Notes under the pieces: generated by a model
Seen by the model: the letters and a program-made list of their open reading frames with translations, nothing else
Databases searched by the model: none
What the model was told of the DNA's origin: nothing
From: Sphingomonas albertensis
GTDB lineage: Bacteria; Pseudomonadota; Alphaproteobacteria; Sphingomonadales; Sphingomonadaceae
DNA: 64,000 bases
Assembly (NCBI RefSeq): GCF_014358075.1
Contig: NZ_JACONT010000007.1
Location: 1 to 64,000 of the forward strand
Direction of reading: 5' to 3'
In this document: positions 53,301 through 61,866 of the stretch, one piece after another
Layout: every line of letters begins with the position of its first letter
Numbering within the stretch: position 1 is the stretch's first letter
Translations under genes and position numbers: made by a program

Positions 53301-54595
53301 GGCACGAGGATGCGGTCCGAGTTCACGCGCGCGAGACCTTCGGCGTAGATGTTCTCCACCCCCATGTCGCCGAACGCGATCGTCGCCGCGCGGACCTTAT
53401 AGTCGACTGTCGGCGTTGCGAACGCACCGTCGAGCACGACGCGCGCCGTGACGTCGCGACCGCGCAGGTTCGGCAGGATCGCGCCCGGGGTGAGCAGCTT
53501 CGCGTTCACTGCGAAATTGCCGAACCGGCTGTTGGCGAGATCGATCAGGCCGCCGGCGTCGACCGCGAGCGCGTCCGACTTTAACGTCATCCGCGTGTCG
53601 GCCTTGCGGTCGTTCAGCGTGGTATCGATCGCGACATCGAGCTGTGGCGCGGTCAGGCGCTCGACTGGGCCTTCGAGATACAGGCCAGGACGCGTCGAGC
53701 CGCGTACTTCGATGTGGCCGTTCTTCGCGGTCAGCCCGAGGTTCGCTAGCTGCCCGCCGCCGAGCGTCGCGACAGCGCGACCCTGCCAAGACGCCCAGCT
53801 GCCACGACCGTCGACGCTCGCAGTCAGCGGCGCCTTGAACGAGCCCATAGTCGAAACGACGCCGCCGACCGGTGCAGTCAGCTTCACGTTGACGTCGAGC
53901 TTGTTCTGCTCGGGCACCGCGTCGAGCGTGAGCACGAGGCGGTCGCCGCCAGCGATACCGCGGCCGGTCAACGCGGTCGCGTTGGTCGTCAGCTGCGCGC
54001 GCTTGTCGGCGATGTGCACCGCGCCGTCGATCTTCACGATATGCGTCTGGCCAGTCACCGGCTTGGCGATGACGAAACGGTCGATCGCCAACCGGTTCAC
54101 GTCGATGTCGAGATCGGGGAGCAGCGGCGCGTTCGGATCGGTCGGTGTCGCGTTCAGCACCGGGCGGCGCTGCAACGTGACGAGCGGTGTCGTTAGCGAG
54201 CGCACGTCGACATGGTTGTTGGCGAACGCGAACGGGCGCCAGTCGACGGCGAGCTTTGGGCTGGTCAGGAAGACGCCCTTGGGATCGGACACGCGGACGT
54301 CGCTGAGTGTCATCGCGCCGTAGATCGAGCCGTCGATCCGACCGACCTTGATGTTGAGCCCGGATGCGGTGGTGTAGCCACCGATCTGATCCGCGACGAG
54401 GCGGCGGCCCGGATCGGTGTTGATCCCGAACAGCACGATCAGCACGAGCGCAATCAGCCCGACGACCAGGATCGCAAGCCATTTCAGGATGCGCTGCCAC
54501 AACGGGCGACGCTCGACGATCACCGTTTCGGACTGCTCGAACTGGTCCCGCTCAGCAGGGCCCTGTTCAACAGGGGGAGTGCCGTTTTCGGCCAT
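50327..54595 (-). CDS. tamB: Translocation and assembly module subunit TamB, 1422 aa
   Basis: Inner-membrane-anchored AsmA/TamB protein. One transmembrane helix (about 36-60) is followed by a very long repetitive beta region and the C-terminal TamB (DUF490) domain (about 1050-1422), with DLRVRAPNQLFVSGMGLESEW and RGTYSFSGKRFEVTKGQIRF. It bridges the periplasm to TamA and takes part in autotransporter insertion and lipid transport. The ATG overlaps the tamA stop by one base. C-terminal end is SVKYTKDY. Confidence 0.94.
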   Translation of the reverse strand: MAENGTPPVEQGPAERDQFEQSETVIVERRPLWQRILKWLAILVVGLIALVLIVLFGINTDPGRRLVADQIGGYTTASGLNIKVGRIDGSIYGAMTLSDVRVSDPKGVFLTSPKLAVDWRPFAFANNHVDVRSLTTPLVTLQRRPVLNATPTDPNAPLLPDLDIDVNRLAIDRFVIAKPVTGQTHIVKIDGAVHIADKRAQLTTNATALTGRGIAGGDRLVLTLDAVPEQNKLDVNVKLTAPVGGVVSTMGSFKAPLTASVDGRGSWASWQGRAVATLGGGQLANLGLTAKNGHIEVRGSTRPGLYLEGPVERLTAPQLDVAIDTTLNDRKADTRMTLKSDALAVDAGGLIDLANSRFGNFAVNAKLLTPGAILPNLRGRDVTARVVLDGAFATPTVDYKVRAATIAFGDMGVENIYAEGLARVNSDRILVPVKARARRVTGLNAAVGGLATNVAIDGDFAISGVNVLSDNLKIRSDKIDATAVVVANMSTGRYTGALKGRVNNYRVDGIGIVNLTTDAKLVPGPNGGFGITGRVVAQTAQIFNEGARSFLGGNAIVRSDIGYSPEGIVTFRNLRMNAPQFRVTRGEGRFDPATGAVLVNADAYSTVYGPLSARVTGSATAPVVVLRAPRPGVGVGLVNLNARIVGRGGAYAVTASGGTNYGPFTADVLVTAGTQLAVDVRRVVFAGITGRGRIVQTAAGPFAGALQFAGQGLTGNVRLANQGGYQRADVAARANGAKIPGMVDFTIGRAIVNATAVMTPTPQIVADAQIADMRYGAIVLSAARAKVNYVGGNGTAQALLTGSNGVPFRLAVNAKLSPNNYLVAAQGQANGIDFRTVNPARIQAVKGEYRLSPTRIDFGGAGGGSARLAGSYGRGTNAQVRLDRLDLSTLSALVPNLGIGGKATGSLDFSQANSAALPTADARVTVTNFTRSGLAAVSEPVDIVFAGTLGGDGATGRALVRRGTSVIGRMVANLRPLPAGNGSWSTRLMAAPLSGGIRYNGPSAVLFSFAAIPNQQLSGPIAVAADFSGRLQAPQLNGVVRADNLTYDNETYGTRLSQMRIAGRFSNTDLQLTQLNAKAGDGTVQAQGKIGFAADSGFPIDIRATLNNAQLAKSDAISATTTGTVRLTHDRNGGLIQGDLQIPEARYQIIRQGQAEVPELTGVRRKGDVRTPLSTDRSEVPNAGSFKLDLRVRAPNQLFVSGMGLESEWEMDMRIGGTSSAPIVTGGLDIVRGTYSFSGKRFEVTKGQIRFRGGALTDPDINIEASTTTSDITVTINVTGTGQRPQIAFTSTPTLPQDEVLSRLLFGSSPANLSATEAIQLASALNSLRGSGGGGLNPLGKLRSATGFDRLRVLGADEATGRGTSLAAGKYITKNIYVEIVTDAKGFTSTQLEIALTRALSLLSAAGSSGGQSASVKYTKDY

Positions 54596-56823
54596 CAGAA
54601 TGCCTGCCCGATCGAGATGTAGAGGGCGATCTTGCCGTCGCCCTCGCGTGGGTTCAGCGGCGTCGCGACATCGATACGCATCGGGCCGAAGCTGGTGTAG
54701 AAGCGCCCGCCAATGCCCGCGCCGTAGCGCAGGGACGACAGGTTCGGCGTGCTGCTCTCATAGCTGTTGCCGGCGTCGATGAACGGCACGATGCCGAAAT
54801 CGCCGAACCGGTAGCGGGCCTCGAGCGCGAATTCATTGAGCGAGCGACCGCCGACCGGGTTGCCGTTGGGATCGAACGGCCCGAGCCGCTGATAGCCATA
54901 GCCGCGCACCGATCCGCCGCCGCCGCCATAGTAACGCCGCGATGGTGCCAAATCATCGCGGTCGACGCCCTGGATCGAGCCGGCCTTGGCACGTCCGGCG
55001 ATCACGATGCTGCTGGAGACGGGGTAGTAGAACGTCCCCTCGATCATCGTCCGGATATACGGCTTCACCGAACCCTGCACCGATGTCTCGGGGCTGAGGT
55101 TCAGCGTCAGGCGATAGCCCTTGGTCGGGTTGAGCAGATTGTCCGAGCGATCGAACCGCACCTGCCCCGGCAGCGCGACGATGCCGTAGGTGCGGCGCAC
55201 GTCCCGGCCTTGCGCGAAATCGTAGACGCTTTCGTTCGTGCCGACGAGTTCGCCGCCGTAATAATAGGTCAGCGGCTTCTGCCAGATCGGCGTCGAATCG
55301 TAGCTCCAGCGAACGCCGACGCTGGTCGTGAACGCGTCATAGGCGTCGTAATTCGAATGGTTAGCGCCCGCGGTCAGGCTGAACGTCTTGTCGCGCTTGC
55401 CGGCGTTCGCGCGGCGGAACGTGCCCGATACGCCCTGCTCCTGCGTACCCGCGATCACCGAGGCGATCAGTGCGCCCTCGTACGGGAACAGGTTGCGGTG
55501 CTGCCAAGTGCCTTCCGCGCGGAAGCCCTGCCCGGTCGAGAAACCGACATTGCCGCCGAGCGAACGCGGCTTGCCTGCGCTCTGGCGGACCAGCAGGTCG
55601 ACCTGTTCGGTGCCGTCGGGAGCGATCGTGCCGGTGCGAACCGGCTCCACCGATACGGTCGAGAACTGCGACGTCGCGACCAGCGCATCGCGCAGGTCGT
55701 CGGTCATCCGGTTGTCGTAGAGTTCGCCCGACTTGAACCGCGGGAACAGGCTCAGATGCTCCAGATTGAAGACCGGATCGCCTTCGGTCCGCAGCTGTCC
55801 GAACGACGAGCGAGGACCCGTGTCGACGGGCAAGGTGTACGCGCCGGTCGGGGTCTGGTCGTCGAGCAGGATGTCGCGCTCGCCGACCTTGACGAACGGA
55901 TACCCCTGCTGCGGCAGCGTCAGGCTGACGTTCGCCTCTGCGCCCTGGATGCGCGCCGCTTCGATCGGGTCGTTGACCTTGAGTGGCAATTGCGTGCGGA
56001 CCAGATCCGGGGGCGTCGTCGGATCCGCCTTCACGGTGATCGACGACAACGAATACAGCCGGCCGGGCTGCGCGCTGACGGTCGCCTTCAGCCGCGCGGG
56101 CTTGGTCGTGTCGGCATCGGGGATCGTCTCGATCGTCGAGATCGCGGTAGCGTCGTAATAGCCGAGCGACTTCAGCAGTCCCACCGCGAGCGCCTCGTCC
56201 TCGCGGGCACGCGCCGCGACCTGCGTGGCGTTCGCCGCCTTGCCCTTGCCTTCGGCGAGCGCGGACAGCGCCTTATATTCGCCTTCGAGCCCGTCGCCGG
56301 CCTTGTCGAGACCCTTGGTCGCGGTCTCGTAGCGGATTTCCGGCGCGTCCTTGTCCTTGATATCCGCGGCGGTCTGGAGCGGGGTCGTGTCGAAGCTCGA
56401 CAGCGGCGTCAGCGGTTGCGCGAGTTGCGGATCGCTGGGACCGGTCGGCGGCAGGACGTCGCCCGCAAGCGTGGTCGCGGGAGACGTCGCGGTTGCGGGC
56501 GTTGCGGGTGCCTGGGTTGCAGGTGTCTGGTTCGCAGGTGCCTGGGTCGACGGAGCAGGCAGCGGCGCCATCGCTTCCAACGGCGCATTCAGGTCACCGC
56601 TGAGCGGCGGCAGCGCGCTGTCGAATTCGGAATCGGGAACGATCGGCGCGTCGGAGCGCGGCTCGGTGGACTGCGGCTGATCGCTCCGCTTGGGCGCGTC
56701 GGGACCCTTGGCCGGGGCAGTGCCCGGCTTGGCAAGTTGTGCGGAACCGATACCCGCAAACCCCGTTGTCGACGCTACCAACGCCAGAGCGAGCCAATGA
56801 TGCCGGCTGTTCGAAGCTGTCAC
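54595..56823 (-). CDS. tamA: BamA/TamA family outer membrane protein, 742 aa
   Basis: Omp85 protein. Signal peptide directly after GTG 56823 (HHWLALALVASTTGFAGIGSAQ), set by AAAGGGGA upstream; an upstream in-frame ATG at 56925 would bury the signal. A low-complexity Pro/Ala/Thr region (about 20-170) precedes POTRA-like domains, then the 16-strand barrel with GGGGSVRGYGYQRLGP (surface antigen signature) and a C-terminal FYTSFGPMRIDVATPL strand, ending in F. The long disordered N-terminal stretch is unusual in TamA proteins of enteric bacteria. Coupled to tamB. Confidence 0.9.
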   Translation of the reverse strand: MTASNSRHHWLALALVASTTGFAGIGSAQLAKPGTAPAKGPDAPKRSDQPQSTEPRSDAPIVPDSEFDSALPPLSGDLNAPLEAMAPLPAPSTQAPANQTPATQAPATPATATSPATTLAGDVLPPTGPSDPQLAQPLTPLSSFDTTPLQTAADIKDKDAPEIRYETATKGLDKAGDGLEGEYKALSALAEGKGKAANATQVAARAREDEALAVGLLKSLGYYDATAISTIETIPDADTTKPARLKATVSAQPGRLYSLSSITVKADPTTPPDLVRTQLPLKVNDPIEAARIQGAEANVSLTLPQQGYPFVKVGERDILLDDQTPTGAYTLPVDTGPRSSFGQLRTEGDPVFNLEHLSLFPRFKSGELYDNRMTDDLRDALVATSQFSTVSVEPVRTGTIAPDGTEQVDLLVRQSAGKPRSLGGNVGFSTGQGFRAEGTWQHRNLFPYEGALIASVIAGTQEQGVSGTFRRANAGKRDKTFSLTAGANHSNYDAYDAFTTSVGVRWSYDSTPIWQKPLTYYYGGELVGTNESVYDFAQGRDVRRTYGIVALPGQVRFDRSDNLLNPTKGYRLTLNLSPETSVQGSVKPYIRTMIEGTFYYPVSSSIVIAGRAKAGSIQGVDRDDLAPSRRYYGGGGGSVRGYGYQRLGPFDPNGNPVGGRSLNEFALEARYRFGDFGIVPFIDAGNSYESSTPNLSSLRYGAGIGGRFYTSFGPMRIDVATPLNPREGDGKIALYISIGQAF

Positions 56824-56917
56824 ACGATCCCCTTTACGGACGGCAATCGTGTACGATTCACCCCCATCTTCGTCCACGTAACGCACGTAAGACGGCTTGG
56901 TTTCCAACAAATTTACC

Positions 56918-57352
56918 TCAGACACAGCCGATTAGGCCACCGACCGGCATGACGACGGTATCACGGCCGGGGCGGTCGATCCGTAGCGTCGCCGACGTCA
57001 CGGTCGCGCCGGCCGAGATGTCGGCGCGGACGGCGACCGCCATGTCCAGCGTCGCGGTGACGTCGCCACCACGGTACACGGTGACCCCGCCAAAGCCGAA
57101 ACCGATCGCGGCCGACTGCGTCGCCATCGCATAGTCGGTCGTCTTGCCGTCGACCGTCAGACGGATCTGCGCGGGGTCGGCGGTGGCCATCGCAACGAGT
57201 TGGCGGCCGGCGTCCATGCTCCAGAGATACGCGGCGCACCCCTTGGCGGGAAGCTTCTGCTTGCCGATCGCGCCGAGCGGGCCCGGACCCGGATTTGCAG
57301 CTGGCGCAGGCGTCGCGGCTTGCAACGCGAGCATAAGAGCGAGCGATATCAT
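56918..57352 (-). CDS. Exported hypothetical protein, 144 aa
   Basis: Signal peptide (ISLALMLALQAATPA), then a single beta-rich domain with two or three cysteines (GCAAYLWSM and LIGCV at the very end), which could form a disulfide. No domain recognised. The ATG at 57352 overlaps the prepilin peptidase stop (ATGA). Probably periplasmic; may be functionally linked to the peptidase. Confidence 0.75.
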   Translation of the reverse strand: MISLALMLALQAATPAPAANPGPGPLGAIGKQKLPAKGCAAYLWSMDAGRQLVAMATADPAQIRLTVDGKTTDYAMATQSAAIGFGFGGVTVYRGGDVTATLDMAVAVRADISAGATVTSATLRIDRPGRDTVVMPVGGLIGCV

Positions 57353-58104
57353 GACGTCAGGCCTATCATGAACAGCCACGCGGGATAACCCGCGATCGCC
57401 AGCAACGCGCCGAATGGAAGCGCGGTGTCCGCCGCCATGCTGCGTCCCTTGAGATACGCGGAGAGGACAACGCCGAGCCCGATCATGCTCGCGATCAGCA
57501 GGATCGCGGGCAACATCTGCCACCCGAGCCAGAGCCCGATCGCGCCGAACAGCTTCGGATCACCGCCGCCCATCCCGTCGCGTCCACGCAAACGTCGATA
57601 GCCGAATGCCACCAGCCACAGCGTGCCGAACCCGGCGATGCCGCCGATCAGTCGCTCGGACAGCGGCGGATCGATGCCGAGCGCCGCGCTCGCTATTCCG
57701 GTGGCGGCAAGCAGAAGAGTGAGTCGATCGGGTAGCCAGAACGCGACGAGATCGAGGCTGGCGAGCGCGAGGAGCAGCCAGCCAAAGACCGCCCCCACGA
57801 TCCCGATGGGCCCCGGCACGACGAGCCCCGCCGCGGCGCCGATCGCGAGGCCAGCCAGCTCGATCCGCCAGTGGACGGGGCTGATCGGTGTGCGGCACGA
57901 ACGACAGCGTCCTCTCAGCACAAGAGCGCTGAGCAGCGGCACGAGGTCGATCGCGCGCAGCGTTCTGCCGCACGCATCGCAGGCCGAGCGCCCGTGCATC
58001 ACAGATCGCCCATCGGGCCAGCGTGTCACCAGCGCCGCGACGAAGCTGCCGATGATCGCGCCTAGCACGCCCAGCGACGCCGCCCAGAACGCCGCCTCAG
58101 ACAC
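57349..58104 (-). CDS. Prepilin peptidase (A24 family), 251 aa
   Basis: Polytopic aspartyl protease that cleaves type IV prepilin or pseudopilin leaders and often methylates the new N-terminus. The N-terminal DUF2072-like cytoplasmic loop has zinc cysteines C42, C45, C67 and C70. Active-site aspartates are D118 (SLDLVAFWLPD) and D182 (GMGGGDPKL). Both type II secretion and type IV pilus systems use it; none of their other genes are in the window. Its start overlaps the upstream small membrane gene by eight bases. Confidence 0.9.
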   Translation of the reverse strand: MSEAAFWAASLGVLGAIIGSFVAALVTRWPDGRSVMHGRSACDACGRTLRAIDLVPLLSALVLRGRCRSCRTPISPVHWRIELAGLAIGAAAGLVVPGPIGIVGAVFGWLLLALASLDLVAFWLPDRLTLLLAATGIASAALGIDPPLSERLIGGIAGFGTLWLVAFGYRRLRGRDGMGGGDPKLFGAIGLWLGWQMLPAILLIASMIGLGVVLSAYLKGRSMAADTALPFGALLAIAGYPAWLFMIGLTS

Positions 58105-58348
58105 CCGTTTTCCGCACCAGATAGCGATACACGCCGAGGAGGTTGATCCCGAACAACACGATGTTCTGCGTGCCCAGCGCCCAGTCCCCGGTCAAGGCCG
58201 CACCGCTCAGCCACGCGATCGACGAGCCGACGAACAGCACGAACCCCCACCCCGTCACGCGCCGCCCGAAATCGAGCGATACCATGAACGCTGCGATCAC
58301 CCCCGACGCGGCGGCACACCATTTGAGCGTCGTGATAAGGGTTTCCAT
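58097..58348 (-). CDS. Small membrane protein, 83 aa
   Basis: Three hydrophobic helices (about 8-24, 33-50 and 53-72) with METLITTLKWCAAASG at the N-terminus and a basic end (YRYLVRKTGV). No motif recognised. ATG at 58348. First of three overlapping genes with the prepilin peptidase and an exported protein. The longer frame upstream reaches into the divergent thiolase region and is not used. Confidence 0.7.
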   Translation of the reverse strand: METLITTLKWCAAASGVIAAFMVSLDFGRRVTGWGFVLFVGSSIAWLSGAALTGDWALGTQNIVLFGINLLGVYRYLVRKTGV

Positions 58349-58436
58349 GCAGACGGGTCTAGGCGCGTCCGCCCGTGCTTTGTATTGCCGCACATCAACC
58401 CCAGATACGGGGCAGAAAAATACATGGAGAGCTGAA

Positions 58437-59630
58437 GTGGCCGCCGATCGAGATCCCATCGTCATCCTGTCCTACGCGCGCACGCCGATGGGTTCGTTCC
58501 AAGGCGCGCTCTCCGGCGCGACAGCGACGCAGCTTGGCGCCGACGCGGTGCGCGGTGCGGTAGAGCGGTCGGGCGTATCGGCTGCCGAGATCGAGCGAAT
58601 CTACATGGGCTGCGTGCTCCCCGCCGGGCTTGGCCAAGCCCCTGCGCGACAGGCTGCGATCAACGCCGGGCTCGGCGATCATGTCGAGGCGACGACGGTC
58701 AACAAGATGTGCGGATCGGGGATGCAGGCGGCGATCCTGGCGGCGGATGCGCTGGCAGCGGGCTCGGTCGACCTGCTCGTCGCCGGCGGCATGGAGAGCA
58801 TGACCAACGCGCCCTATCTTTCGAAGAGCCACCGCGGCGGCGCCCGGATCGGCCATGACCGGATGTACGATCACATGTATCTCGACGGGCTCGAGGATGC
58901 GTATGAACCCGGCAAGCTGATGGGCAATTTCGCCGAGGACACCGCGCACGAATACCAGTTCACGCGGGCGCAGATGGACGATTACGCCATCGAATCGCTC
59001 CACCGGGCACAACGCGCGCAGAAGTCCGGCGCGTTCGACCGCGAGATCGTCTCCGTCGATATCGCCGGACGCAAGGGCACGACCACGGTTTCGCTCGACG
59101 AACAGCCGGCTAAGGGTGATGTCGCCAAGATTCCGACGCTGAAGCCTGCCTTCTCGAAGGACGGCACGATCACCGCCGCCAACGCCTCGTCGATCTCCGA
59201 CGGTGCCGCGGCACTGGTGATGACGCGTGCGAGCGTCGCCGAGCGCCTCGGGATCACGCCGATTGCGCGCGTCGTGGCGCATGCCGCGCATGCCCACGCG
59301 CCGTCGCTGTTCACGACCGCACCAGTGTTCGCGATGCGCAAGGCGATGGAGAAGGCCGGCTGGTCGGCGTCGGACATCGACCTGTTCGAGGTCAACGAAG
59401 CCTTCGCCGTCGTCGCGATGATCGCGATGCGCGATCTCGGGCTGCCGCATGACAAGGTGAACATCCACGGCGGCGCATGTGCGCTAGGCCATCCGATCGG
59501 CGCAAGCGGCGCGCGTATTCTGGCGACGTTGCTGTCAGCGCTGGAGACTACCGGCCAAAAGCGCGGGCTCGCTTCGCTCTGCATCGGCGGCGGCGAAGCG
59601 ACCGCAATGGCGGTGGAATTGATGCGCTAG
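58437..59630 (+). CDS. Acetyl-CoA C-acetyltransferase (thiolase), 397 aa
   Basis: Thiolase II family condensing or cleaving acetoacetyl-CoA, used in beta-oxidation, polyhydroxybutyrate or isoprenoid supply. Nucleophile C92 in NKMCGSGMQAA, H352 in GHPIGASGAR, C382 in LCIGGGEA, and NEAFAVV. The GTG at 58437 is set by GGAG seven bases upstream and gives standard length. It is alone in its direction, bounded downstream by a repeat. Confidence 0.94.
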   Translation: MAADRDPIVILSYARTPMGSFQGALSGATATQLGADAVRGAVERSGVSAAEIERIYMGCVLPAGLGQAPARQAAINAGLGDHVEATTVNKMCGSGMQAAILAADALAAGSVDLLVAGGMESMTNAPYLSKSHRGGARIGHDRMYDHMYLDGLEDAYEPGKLMGNFAEDTAHEYQFTRAQMDDYAIESLHRAQRAQKSGAFDREIVSVDIAGRKGTTTVSLDEQPAKGDVAKIPTLKPAFSKDGTITAANASSISDGAAALVMTRASVAERLGITPIARVVAHAAHAHAPSLFTTAPVFAMRKAMEKAGWSASDIDLFEVNEAFAVVAMIAMRDLGLPHDKVNIHGGACALGHPIGASGARILATLLSALETTGQKRGLASLCIGGGEATAMAVELMR

Positions 59631-59634
59631 TCTT

Positions 59635-59689
59635 CTTCCCCCCTCCCTGAAAGGGAGGGGTCGGGGGTGGGTTGCCCTCCGCATCACGC
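59635..59689 (+). repeat. Palindromic repeat, family B, copy 1 (forward)
   Basis: CTTCCCCCCTCCCTGAAAGGGAGGGG hairpin followed by TCGGGGGTGGGTTG and GCATCACGC. It begins five bases after the thiolase stop. Related copies flank the DUF559 gene on the other side at 60046 (inverted) and 60129 (same direction). Confidence 0.85.
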
Positions 59690-59706
59690 GCGCGCAGTCT
59701 CGGGAG

Positions 59707-60090
59707 ATGCGGCGCGTTCCCCCCGCGATGACACGGCGTACTCGGGAGTTGCGCAATCATCCGACGGATGCGGAGATCGCGATCTGGCACAAGGTCGCGT
59801 ATTTTCGGCCTCGGTTCACGCGGCAGTTGGTGGTGGAGCGGTACATCGTCGACTTGGCGTGTCGTGAGGTCCGGCTCGCGGTTGAGTTCGACGGCAGTCA
59901 GCATATCGATTCGATTCGCGACCTTGCGCGCACGCAGCGTCTGGAAGCGCTAGGCTGGACGTTAATCCAGTTCTGGAACTCCGACGTCGCCCGCAATCCG
60001 GACGGTGTAGCGGAAACGATCCTGGCAAAGGTGATCGACCTCCAGCGGCCGACCCACCCCCAACCCCTCCCTTCCAGGGAGGGGAGCTAG
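59707..60090 (+). CDS. DUF559 family endonuclease-like protein, 127 aa
   Basis: Fold related to very-short-patch repair (Vsr) and restriction endonucleases. Recognised by LRNHPTDAEIAIWHKV, FTRQLVVERYIVDLAC, LAVEFDGSQHIDS and TLIQFWNSDVARNPDGV; D49, E60, D62 and H66 are candidate catalytic residues. The last 14 residues (THPQPLPSREGS) are encoded by the inverted copy of a palindromic repeat, which also supplies the stop codon. An ATG at 59728 is an alternative start. No methylase or host-repair partner is adjacent. Nuclease activity and substrate are unproven. Confidence 0.8.
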   Translation: MRRVPPAMTRRTRELRNHPTDAEIAIWHKVAYFRPRFTRQLVVERYIVDLACREVRLAVEFDGSQHIDSIRDLARTQRLEALGWTLIQFWNSDVARNPDGVAETILAKVIDLQRPTHPQPLPSREGS

Positions 60091-60100
60091 AAGGGGGCAA
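60046..60100 (-). repeat. Palindromic repeat, family B, copy 2 (inverted)
   Basis: Reverse complement of the other copies: GGCCGACCCACCCCCAACCCCTCCC-TTCCA-GGGAGGGG. It overlaps the 3' end of the DUF559 gene and codes its C-terminal tail. Confidence 0.85.
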
Positions 60101-60128
60101 GAAGGGTAATCGGTACCGAACCCCTCTT

Positions 60129-60183
60129 CTTACCCCCTCCCTGGAAGGGAGGGGTTGGGGGTGGGTCGGCTTCCGTATCACGC
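60129..60183 (+). repeat. Palindromic repeat, family B, copy 3 (forward)
   Basis: CTTACCCCCTCCCTGGAAGGGAGGGG, then TTGGGGGTGGGTCGG and GTATCACGC, nearly identical to copy 1. Copies 2 and 3 together form a long inverted repeat with a 28-base centre. Confidence 0.85.
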
Positions 60184-60214
60184 ACCGCCGCCCCGGAAGC
60201 TAAACCCCGACCCC

Positions 60215-60712
60215 TCAAGGCAGAACCTCACCAGCCTCCACACCCCAAAGTCCGCTAATCTGCACGAACCCCGCCTGCCCCTTCACGTCCATCCGGCACC
60301 AGCCATTCCCGCACTGGCTCAACCGGCCGACCACGCCCGGCGCCGCGCGCCACAACAGCCGACTCCCTGAAACCGGCTTCTCCCGCAGCTCCACAGGCCC
60401 CGCCCCGCGAACGATCGCGGTCCGCGTGCCGCTCAGCAAATTCGCCTGCATCCAGCCCTCGGTCCCGTCGGGATCCGCGACCTTGCGCCATTCCTTGAAG
60501 ATCGCGACGACCTTGATCGGCAGATCCTGGCGCTGGTACAGCCAGCTCGCGGGATAGGTCCGCGCGGGCCCGGTCCGCATGCGCGCGCGCGTCGCCGAGA
60601 TCGACGCATAATAGGGTACGCTCCGCTTCGCATCAGCGGCGGTCGCCGGGTCCGGCACCAGCGCCACGATGACGAAAGCGGAAAGCGCGGCGGCGAGAAT
60701 GCGCATGGTCAT
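60215..60712 (-). CDS. Exported SH3-domain protein, 165 aa
   Basis: Signal peptide (RILAAALSAFVIVALVPDPATA) and two bacterial SH3-like repeats: one around YYASISATRARMRTGPARTYP to EGWMQANLLSG (about 35-95), the second around ELREKPVSGSRLLWRAAPGVVG to GFVQISGLWGV (about 107-158). Such domains bind cell wall or proteins in the envelope. Two cysteines in CGNGWC may pair. It is convergent with the DUF559 locus and divergent from the dehydrogenase gene. Confidence 0.85.
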   Translation of the reverse strand: MTMRILAAALSAFVIVALVPDPATAADAKRSVPYYASISATRARMRTGPARTYPASWLYQRQDLPIKVVAIFKEWRKVADPDGTEGWMQANLLSGTRTAIVRGAGPVELREKPVSGSRLLWRAAPGVVGRLSQCGNGWCRMDVKGQAGFVQISGLWGVEAGEVLP

Positions 60713-60838
60713 GTCCTAACTGGCGAGACGACGTCCTATCGCGACGAACCGCATTCCTCAACCGAAGTTGAAGGCTCGACGGCGACGGGACGGCGACGAG
60801 ACGTTGACGGGCACGAGCGCCTTCGCCAAGCCGGTCGC

Positions 60839-61837
60839 ATGATCGACACACGCCGCTGTCCGAACCCGAAGGTCGTCGTCACCCGCGAGCTGGCGGATAC
60901 GCTCATGGACCGGATGGAGGCGCTGTTCGATACCCACAACAACCGCCCCGACGCCAAGCTGACGCGCGAGCAGCTCGCCGCCGCGATGGCCGATTGCGAC
61001 GTGCTGGTCCCGACCGTTACCGACGACATCGACGCTGCCCTGATCGCCGGCGCCGGCGACCGCTTGAAGCTGATCGCGAACTACGGCGCGGGCGTGAACC
61101 ATATCGACCTGACGGCGGCGCGGGCTCGCGGCATCATCGTCACCAACACGCCGGGGGTGCTCACCGAGGACACCGCCGACATGACGATGGCGCTGATCCT
61201 GTCGGTCCCCCGCCGCCTAGCCGAGGGCGAAAAGCTGGTGCGGTCGGGCCAGTGGAACGGCTGGAGCCCGGGCGGGATGCTCGGCCACCGGATAGGCGGC
61301 AAAGCGCTAGGCATAGTCGGCATGGGGCGGATCGGCCAGGCGGTTGCGCTCAGGGCGCGCGCGTTCGGGCTGACGATCCATTACCACAATCGCACCCGCC
61401 TGCCCGCGGTCCGCGAGGCGCAACTGGCGGCGACCTTCCACGAATCGCTCGACGAGATGCTTGCGGCGGTCGACATCGTCACGATCCACACGCCGCTCAA
61501 TGCCGACAGCCGCGACCTGCTCGACGCGCGGCGGATCGCGCTGATGCGCCCGCATGTCTACCTGATCAACGCGGCGCGCGGCGGGATCGTCGACGAGGTG
61601 GCGCTGGTCGAGGCGCTGGAGAACGGGCGGCTCGCTGGTGCTGGGCTCGACGTCTGGGCGCATGAGCCGGTGATCGATCCGCGCCTGCTCGCGCTGCCCA
61701 ACGTGGTGATGCTGCCGCATATGGGGTCAGCCACGCTCGAAGGCCGGATGGCATCGGGCGAGCGCGTGATCCAGAATATCCGGATGTGGGCGGACGGGCA
61801 TCGACCGCCGGATCAGGTTCTCGACGGCTGGGCCTGA
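60839..61837 (+). CDS. D-2-hydroxyacid dehydrogenase (glyoxylate/hydroxypyruvate reductase-like), 332 aa
   Basis: NAD(P)-dependent D-isomer dehydrogenase. Nucleotide-binding GIVGMGRIGQ (about 158-167), INAARGGIVDE with the catalytic Arg, and MLPHMGSAT with the catalytic His near 286; the Glu lies in HEPVI. NYGAGVNHID is typical of the glyoxylate reductase (GyaR-like) branch. Substrate not determined. Alone in its direction except for the small lipoprotein gene downstream. Confidence 0.9.
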   Translation: MIDTRRCPNPKVVVTRELADTLMDRMEALFDTHNNRPDAKLTREQLAAAMADCDVLVPTVTDDIDAALIAGAGDRLKLIANYGAGVNHIDLTAARARGIIVTNTPGVLTEDTADMTMALILSVPRRLAEGEKLVRSGQWNGWSPGGMLGHRIGGKALGIVGMGRIGQAVALRARAFGLTIHYHNRTRLPAVREAQLAATFHESLDEMLAAVDIVTIHTPLNADSRDLLDARRIALMRPHVYLINAARGGIVDEVALVEALENGRLAGAGLDVWAHEPVIDPRLLALPNVVMLPHMGSATLEGRMASGERVIQNIRMWADGHRPPDQVLDGWA

Positions 61838-61866
61838 CGGCGGAGGATAAACTGCATCAACTTTGC

